This document shows positions 1-4,060 of a stretch of DNA of 6,261 bases, in pieces. A model generated the notes under the pieces. That model saw nothing but the letters and a program-made list of their open reading frames with translations. It ran no database searches and had not been told where the DNA came from. Position 1 is the stretch's first letter, and every line of letters starts with the position of its first letter. This DNA is from an uncultured Sphingobacteriaceae bacterium (GTDB lineage Bacteria > Bacteroidota > Bacteroidia > Sphingobacteriales > Sphingobacteriaceae). The stretch is from the NCBI GenBank assembly GCA_937875035.1, contig CALNCF010000233.1:1-6261 (forward strand). Direction: 5' to 3'. Position numbers and translations under genes: made by a program.

Positions 1-182
1 AGGTAAATACGATCATCGTGATCGAGCATAACCTCGATGTGGTGAAGTGTGCCGATTGGGTGATCGACATTGGCCCGGAAGGTGGAGAAAAGGGCGGATA
101 CCTGGTGTTCGAAGGAACTCCTGAAGGCCTGGCTAAAGACAAGAAATCGTATACCGGTTCGTACCTGAAATCGAAAGTATAA
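1..182 (+). CDS. uvrA: UvrABC excinuclease ATPase subunit A, C-terminal fragment
   Basis: Only the last 59 residues are present; the reading frame starts at base 3 and stops with TAA at 180-182. UvrA is the DNA-damage-sensing ABC ATPase of cytoplasmic nucleotide excision repair, acting with UvrB and UvrC. Family members are about 940 residues long, so most of the gene lies left of the window. The fragment contains the end of the second ABC ATPase domain: the strand and switch histidine of IVIEHNLDVVKCADWVIDIG (H9 of the fragment), followed by the GPEGGEKGG stretch that is nearly invariant at UvrA C-termini, then an FEGTPE segment and a short tail ending SYLKSKV. The gene converges on ribF with only 14 bp between the two stop codons and no convincing terminator hairpin between them, so the two transcripts probably overlap. 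The family assignment is secure because this tail is highly distinctive. Confidence 0.96.
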   Translation, partial: VNTIIVIEHNLDVVKCADWVIDIGPEGGEKGGYLVFEGTPEGLAKDKKSYTGSYLKSKV

Positions 183-196
183 AAGGCGGAAAGCGT

Positions 197-1129
197 TTAT
201 CTTTTAGCGAAGAAGCTTCGTACTTCTGCTTCATCCTTTTTCATGCGGGCCTGCAGCTCTTCCAGCGACTTGAACTTTATGTCGCCGCGCACAAAATGGA
301 GCAGCTCCAGCGTAACCTCTTCCCCGTAAATAGTACGGTCGAAATCGAAGATATTCATCTCGATGTTCCGGGTCATGCCCTCAATGGTCGGTCGGGTGCC
401 GATATACATCATGCCTGGCAGGCGCTCGCCGTGCAGGCTCAGGGTCGCGGCATAAATGCCATCTGCGGGGATCAGCTTATAGCTTTCCGGAACATGAATA
501 TTTGCCGTAGGGAAGCCCAGCGTCCGCCCGATCTGGTCGCCCTTCACTACAGTACCGCTTAAACGAAAAGGATAGCCCAGGTATTCATTCGCGGTGCGGA
601 TATCACCTTCCAGCAACGAATTACGGATCTTGGTCGAGCTCACCGCCACATCATTCACATCCTGCTCCGGTATCTCTTCTACTTCGAACCCGTATTCAGG
701 TGCGTAATGTTTAAGATGCTCAAAGCTGCCTTCCCGGTTCTTGCCGAAATGATGGTCGTAGCCGATCACGAGCTTCCTCGTCCCGATCTGCCCGACCAGC
801 ACCTGCTGTATAAATTCGAGGGAAGTAAGGCGTGAAAACTCCTTGGTAAAGGGTTGTATAATGAGATGGTCGATCCCAGCCTGCTCAAGCAGCTGGATCT
901 TTTCCTGCAGGGTATTGATGAGCTTCAGATCATTGTCTTCGGGGAAGAGTACGAGCCGGGGGTGCGGAAAAAATGTAAGGATGACGGTTTCACCCTGGAT
1001 CCCGGCAGCGATCTCCCGTAACCTCGCTAATATCTTCTGATGTCCGAAATGAACGCCATCGAATGTTCCCGTGGTCACTACTGCATGGTTCACTTGGTGG
1101 AATTCATTCAGGCTTCTGTAAATCTTCAT
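197..1129 (-). CDS. ribF: Bifunctional riboflavin kinase / FAD synthetase
   Basis: A 310-residue cytoplasmic enzyme that phosphorylates riboflavin to FMN and then adenylylates FMN to FAD. The N-terminal FAD synthetase module is a nucleotidyltransferase fold: GTFDGVHFGHQ at residues 21-31 is the HxGH-type ATP site, TFFPHP lies at 52-57, GYDHHFGKNR at 123-132, and SSTKIR at 164-169 is the ISSTxxR-type motif. The C-terminal riboflavin kinase module begins near 185, with GRTLGFPTAN at 201-210 and GTRPT at 244-248. E257, in the IEMNIFDF strand, matches the family's catalytic glutamate. Length is normal for the family (about 305-315) and nothing is missing. The ATG at 1127-1129 places KIYRSLNEF directly before the first strand, as is usual. 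It is the last gene of the minus-strand cluster, 42 bp downstream of truB, the widest spacer in the cluster; that spacer holds a weak promoter-like sequence. Confidence 0.97.
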   Translation of the reverse strand: MKIYRSLNEFHQVNHAVVTTGTFDGVHFGHQKILARLREIAAGIQGETVILTFFPHPRLVLFPEDNDLKLINTLQEKIQLLEQAGIDHLIIQPFTKEFSRLTSLEFIQQVLVGQIGTRKLVIGYDHHFGKNREGSFEHLKHYAPEYGFEVEEIPEQDVNDVAVSSTKIRNSLLEGDIRTANEYLGYPFRLSGTVVKGDQIGRTLGFPTANIHVPESYKLIPADGIYAATLSLHGERLPGMMYIGTRPTIEGMTRNIEMNIFDFDRTIYGEEVTLELLHFVRGDIKFKSLEELQARMKKDEAEVRSFFAKR

Positions 1130-1162
1130 GTCGTACGTCTTTGGCTTCTGTTCCGGAACGGG

Positions 1163-1194
1163 TAAAAATAATTACAATATGGCGGAGTTCCCAA
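1163..1194 (-). promoter_or_regulatory. Weak internal promoter candidate upstream of ribF
   Basis: On the minus strand TTG (1194-1192, preceded by A), a 21-bp spacer and TATTTTTA (1170-1163) approximate the TTTG / TAnnTTTG consensus; the last base of the -7 element is A instead of G. It straddles the truB stop codon. The 42-bp truB-ribF spacer also contains the perfect 10-bp palindrome GTTCCGGAAC (1150-1159). A secondary promoter would allow ribF to be expressed apart from the upstream genes, but the match is marginal. Confidence 0.2.
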
Positions 1195-1942
1195 TGCCGG
1201 GATCAGATTCTGGCTTTGGCTCCTGTAATGCTTCCTGCTCCGCGGCCATGCGCAGTTCCCTGATCTTCCCGATCAGGTCGGTCAGCGTCCAGGCGTCTTT
1301 TACATGGAAATCCCCGCTGCGGGTCCGTCGCAGGGCCGATAAATAAGCGCCGCTGCCCAGCGCTTTTCCAAAGTCATGCGCAAGCGAGCGGATATAGGTT
1401 CCCTTGGAACACACCACGCGGAAATCTACTTCCGGGAGCGCGATGCGTGTGATCTCAAATTCACTGATGGTAACCAGGCGCGATTTCATGTGCACCTGCT
1501 CGCCTTTGCGGGCCTTGATATAAGCCCGTTCCCCGTCTACCTTTAAGGCCGAATGCGCAGGCGATACCTGCTCGATCTCCCCGGTAAACTGCGCCGTTGC
1601 TGAGTGGATCAGCTCTTCTGTCAGGTGCTCTGTGGGGTACTGCTGGTCGATGGCTGTTTCCAGGTCGTATGATGGTGTCGTGGCGCCAAGGGTCAGGGTA
1701 CCTGTATACTCCTTCTCCTGTGCCATATACTCGTCCACTTTCTTGGTAAGTTTGCCGGTGCATACAATGAGCAGTCCGCTGGCTAAGGGATCGAGGGTGC
1801 CGGCATGGCCCACCTTGATCTTTTTGATCCGTAATGAATTACGCACCTTGCCCACCACATCAAAAGAAGTCCAGTGCAGGGGCTTGTCAATTAATAATAA
1901 TTCTCCGTTAACGAAGTCGAATGTTTTATCCGCAGGATTCAA
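1172..1942 (-). CDS. truB: tRNA pseudouridine(55) synthase TruB, TTG start
   Basis: A 256-residue enzyme that isomerises uridine 55 in the T-loop of tRNAs to pseudouridine. GHAGTLDPLASG at residues 45-56 carries the catalytic aspartate D51. The early KP pair (K20-P21), Y79 in the KEY segment, the SALKVDGERAY block at 131-141 and GTYIRSLAHDFG at 181-192 are all family landmarks. The TPSYDLE segment (89-95) replaces the TxTxDxxG of proteobacterial TruB, as I recall for Bacteroidota. The usual PP before the SA motif reads SP here. There is no C-terminal PUA domain; instead there is a charged tail rich in E and P (235-256). The start is TTG at 1940-1942: the frame has no ATG upstream before a stop (TAA at 1964-1966), and no in-frame methionine before the conserved core. 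It begins 10 bp after the uppP stop and is probably co-transcribed with it. Confidence 0.96.
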   Translation of the reverse strand: MNPADKTFDFVNGELLLIDKPLHWTSFDVVGKVRNSLRIKKIKVGHAGTLDPLASGLLIVCTGKLTKKVDEYMAQEKEYTGTLTLGATTPSYDLETAIDQQYPTEHLTEELIHSATAQFTGEIEQVSPAHSALKVDGERAYIKARKGEQVHMKSRLVTISEFEITRIALPEVDFRVVCSKGTYIRSLAHDFGKALGSGAYLSALRRTRSGDFHVKDAWTLTDLIGKIRELRMAAEQEALQEPKPESDPGIGNSAIL

Positions 1943-1952
1943 AAGAAAATAA

Positions 1953-2744
1953 TTAGAGAGTGCTTAATTCCACACCCATAAAGTACAGGATCAGGATCGC
2001 CAGCCCAAGCACGATGCGGTAATAGCCGAACAGCTTGAACCCATGTTTTGTCAGGAATGAGATGAATGATTTGATCGCGATCAGCGCGACGATAAACGCT
2101 ACTACGTTCCCGATCAGCAGGAGATTGATATGCTCTTTCTGGATCAGGTCGATACCCTTGTAGAGCTTGTACGCCGTTGCGGCGAACATGGTAGGCACGG
2201 CTAAAAAGAACGAGAATTCAGCCGCGGTCTGTCGGTTCAGCTTTTGCGTGAGTCCGCCGATAATAGTGGCTGCCGAACGCGATACTCCCGGGATCATAGC
2301 GATCACCTGGAAGAAGCCGATACCCAGGCTCTTTTTATAGCTGATCTGGTCCTCCTGGTCCCCCGGCTCATTGGCATGGGGAAACATTTTGTCTACAAAG
2401 AGCAGGAAGATCCCACCCACGAGCAGCATCACGGCGACCACGATCACATTCTCCAGTAAGGCATCGATATAATCGTTCAGTAAAAAACCGATGATCGCGG
2501 AAGGGATAAAAGCGATGAAAAGCTTTACATAAAAGTCGAAAGACCTCAGGAATTTTCTCCAGTACAAAGCCAGTACCGAAAGAATGGCGCCAAACTGGAT
2601 CGCGATGGTGAACATCTTGGTAAATTCATCGCTGCTGATACCCATCACCGACGTAGTAATGATCATATGCCCGGTGGATGATACCGGCAAGAATTCAGTA
2701 ATGCCCTCAACAATGGCAATAATGATGGCCTGGAAAATGGTCAT
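1953..2744 (-). CDS. uppP: Undecaprenyl-diphosphate phosphatase (UppP/BacA family)
   Basis: A 263-residue polytopic inner-membrane protein that removes a phosphate from undecaprenyl diphosphate, regenerating the lipid carrier for peptidoglycan and other envelope glycans; overproduction of the family confers bacitracin resistance. The first signature, EGITEFLPVSSTGH, spans residues 13-26, with the active-site acidic residues E13 and E17 and H26. The second, PGVSRSAAT, spans 152-160 with the catalytic arginine R156. About seven to eight hydrophobic segments are visible, with a polar stretch around 122-138 as the main hydrophilic loop. Length is typical (about 260-275). The ATG (2742-2744) overlaps the TAA of the upstream DUF3098 gene by one base, giving TAATG on the minus strand and implying translational coupling. 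The family is unrelated in sequence to PAP2-type undecaprenyl-diphosphate phosphatases. Confidence 0.97.
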   Translation of the reverse strand: MTIFQAIIIAIVEGITEFLPVSSTGHMIITTSVMGISSDEFTKMFTIAIQFGAILSVLALYWRKFLRSFDFYVKLFIAFIPSAIIGFLLNDYIDALLENVIVVAVMLLVGGIFLLFVDKMFPHANEPGDQEDQISYKKSLGIGFFQVIAMIPGVSRSAATIIGGLTQKLNRQTAAEFSFFLAVPTMFAATAYKLYKGIDLIQKEHINLLLIGNVVAFIVALIAIKSFISFLTKHGFKLFGYYRIVLGLAILILYFMGVELSTL

Positions 2745-2989
2745 TACTGGTCCTTAGGTTTTCTTAAGATACCCGCGGTTACAATGCCGAACCCGGCTAA
2801 TACCATAATAGGGGCGAGTGTGATCTTACGGAAATCAAGAATATCCGTAGTGCCCGACATCAGGATAAACCCGAGGATGACAACGGCCACACCAGCTATA
2901 ACCAGCTGGTAGTTCTGCTTGCCGAAAACAAAGTCACCCTGTTTCTGTGGAGCGATGTTCTCTGGTTTGGTACTTACTTTTTTGCTCAT
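2744..2989 (-). CDS. Small two-helix membrane protein, DUF3098 family
   Basis: An 81-residue protein of unknown function. Residues 1-19 are polar and lysine-rich, then FVFGKQNYQLV (20-30) leads into a first hydrophobic helix (about 29-45) ending in GFILMSG. A short loop with an acidic patch and RKITLAPI (54-61) precedes a second helix (about 58-75), and the tail is RKPKDQ. The FGKxNY, GFxLMSG and TLAP pattern is what I recall for DUF3098, a family seen in Bacteroidota. The positive-inside rule (basic N- and C-termini) suggests both ends are cytoplasmic. The gene sits 4 bp after the ftsX stop and overlaps the uppP start by one base, so it is translated from the same message. Position suggests an envelope or division-associated role, but that is inference from context only. 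No enzymatic residues are evident. Confidence 0.9.
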   Translation of the reverse strand: MSKKVSTKPENIAPQKQGDFVFGKQNYQLVIAGVAVVILGFILMSGTTDILDFRKITLAPIMVLAGFGIVTAGILRKPKDQ

Positions 2990-2993
2990 AAAA

Positions 2994-3872
2994 TTATTTG
3001 CTGTATAAGTCGTCTGTTTTCTGGTTCAAATATTTGTTCACGGCGAACAGGGTGCTGAAAAAGGAGATCACCAGTCCCATGGAAATGATTCCAACGAACA
3101 AGATCGCAAATTCCATATAATTTTCAAGGATCACCAGTTCAGGCATCTCCTGGCGCGCGATGGATAATGCGCTGATCAGGATCACGATCGCGATCAGGGC
3201 CCCGAAAAAGCCATGTAATAATCCCGTTAATATAAAAGGCTTGCGGATGAAAGTGCGCGTAGCGCCGACAAGCTGCATGCTGCGGATAATGAAACGCTGC
3301 GAGTACATGGCCAGGCGGATGGTGTTATTGATCAGGGCGATGGCAATAAGCAGCAGCACCGCGCCAAAGGCAATGATGATCACGCTGATGGTACGCAGGT
3401 TCTCGTTCACCAGGTCAACAAGCGACTGCTGGTAGATCACCTCCTTCACCATTTCCTTCCCCGTCAGCTCTTTTTCAAGATCTCGGATCTGGTTGTTATT
3501 GGCGAAATCAGCTTTCAGGTACACATCGATAGAAGACAGCAGCGGGTTATAGCCCAGGAACTTCACGAAATCCTCGCCCAGGTCCTTCGACAGGTTGCGG
3601 GCGGCCAGCTCCTTGCTGATATACTGGGTAGACTTTACTGCTTGGTTCGATTCGATCTCCTTCTGAAGCCGGAAGATGTCGACCTCCTTCGTATTTTCAT
3701 TCAGGATGATATTCAGTACGATGTTCTCCTTTACGAAATTCGATAAGTTCTTGGCATGCAATACTATAAGCCCAAGCATACCGATCATGAGCAACACAAG
3801 CGAAATGCTGAATATTGTTGAAATATAAAAGGTCTTGATCCTTCGGGTTGATTTTTCCTTATTCTGAGCCAT
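2994..3872 (-). CDS. ftsX: Cell-division ABC transporter-like permease FtsX
   Basis: A 292-residue inner-membrane protein of the FtsX family. FtsX pairs with the ATPase FtsE and in studied bacteria transmits ATP hydrolysis to peptidoglycan hydrolases at the division site. The layout is canonical: a basic cytoplasmic N-terminus (KEKSTRRIK), TM1 at about 18-40, an extracytoplasmic domain at about 41-161 with mixed alpha/beta character, TM2 at about 162-184, a cytoplasmic segment containing RSMQLVGATRTFIRKPF (197-213) that matches the conserved MxLVGAT...IRxPF element, TM3 at about 214-239 and TM4 at about 254-278. I chose the ATG at 3870-3872 because MAQNKEKS just before TM1 matches typical FtsX N-termini. 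The frame stays open upstream to a GTG at 3984-3986 (adding 38 residues), but that extension looks non-coding. It is the first gene of the minus-strand cluster; ftsE is not in the window. Confidence 0.94.
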   Translation of the reverse strand: MAQNKEKSTRRIKTFYISTIFSISLVLLMIGMLGLIVLHAKNLSNFVKENIVLNIILNENTKEVDIFRLQKEIESNQAVKSTQYISKELAARNLSKDLGEDFVKFLGYNPLLSSIDVYLKADFANNNQIRDLEKELTGKEMVKEVIYQQSLVDLVNENLRTISVIIIAFGAVLLLIAIALINNTIRLAMYSQRFIIRSMQLVGATRTFIRKPFILTGLLHGFFGALIAIVILISALSIARQEMPELVILENYMEFAILFVGIISMGLVISFFSTLFAVNKYLNQKTDDLYSK

Positions 3873-3893
3873 ATAATTACCGGACTTAACGTG

Positions 3894-3901
3894 CGAAGTT
3901 A
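3894..3901 (-). promoter_or_regulatory. Candidate -7 element for the ftsX operon
   Basis: On the minus strand TAACTTCG matches TAnnTTTG except for one base, the same deviation as in the leuS candidate, and ends 21 bp before the ftsX ATG. No TTTG-like -33 element is found at the expected distance, so support is weak. If it is real, the leader would be about 17 bases long. Confidence 0.2.
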
Positions 3902-3915
3902 TAAAAATCTTGTAT

Positions 3916-4029
3916 AAATGCCCGATTGTTCCCCGGGCGATTTTCGGATTTTCCATCAGGTCCCCTTCAAGGCTTACCAGGGCCACTGCTCACGCATTCC
4001 GCCGTATTGCTTCGTTACTACGGGCATTT
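3916..4029. repeat. 9-bp inverted repeat flanking the ftsX-leuS intergenic core
   Basis: AAATGCCCG at 3916-3924 is the exact reverse complement of CGGGCATTT at 4021-4029, with 96 bp between the arms. Each arm lies just upstream of the TAnnTTCG element of its own gene: read toward leuS or toward ftsX, the order is CGGGCATTT then TAnnTTCG then ATG. A third, imperfect copy, CGGGCGATTT at 3934-3943, can pair with the left arm as a local hairpin (9 bp with one bulged G, 9-base loop). The arms could be operator half-sites or chance; by rough reckoning, such a 9-bp match is expected in a region this size less than one time in ten. Confidence 0.4.
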
Positions 4030-4041
4030 TTAATAAATTCG
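4011..4041 (+). promoter_or_regulatory. Candidate Bacteroidota-type promoter for leuS
   Basis: TTCG (4011-4014), a 19-bp spacer and TAAATTCG (4034-4041) resemble the Bacteroidota consensus TTTG / TAnnTTTG with one mismatch in each element. Transcription would start near 4047, leaving a leader of about 14 bases. The sequence just before the ATG (TTTTACACACAA) is A-rich without a Shine-Dalgarno motif, which is common in this phylum. The two in-frame stops TAATAA at 4031-4036 confirm that leuS cannot start further upstream. The match is imperfect, so this is only a candidate. Confidence 0.3.
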
Positions 4042-4060
4042 CTGCTCATTTTACACACAA

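Larger units (their letters stand above)
3873..4060. other. Divergent ftsX-leuS intergenic region
   Basis: This 188-bp region separates two divergently transcribed operons and must hold promoters for both. It contains AT-rich blocks near each gene (3871-3920 and 4026-4060) around a more GC-rich centre (3921-4025). Short frames open through it on both strands, but their translations look like no protein and disagree with the well-supported starts of ftsX and leuS. No T-box, riboswitch or tRNA-like structure is apparent. There is no leader peptide enriched in leucine codons. Confidence 0.8.

Noticed and set aside
208..220. Hairpin CGAAG-AAG-CTTCG as a terminator for uvrA or ribF
   Set aside because: The stem is only 5-6 bp with a 3-base loop, lies inside the ribF coding end, and has no U-run directly after it on either strand.
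296..562. Plus-strand 88-codon open frame opposite ribF
   Set aside because: Lies wholly antisense to the well-conserved ribF coding sequence and its translation resembles no protein.
1461..1763. Minus-strand 100-codon frame within truB
   Set aside because: Out-of-frame shadow of truB; arginine- and proline-rich translation without any recognisable motif.
3873..4060. T-box or riboswitch controlling leuS
   Set aside because: No T-box sequence, specifier-loop structure or terminator/antiterminator pair is visible, and such elements are not expected for this gene in Bacteroidota.
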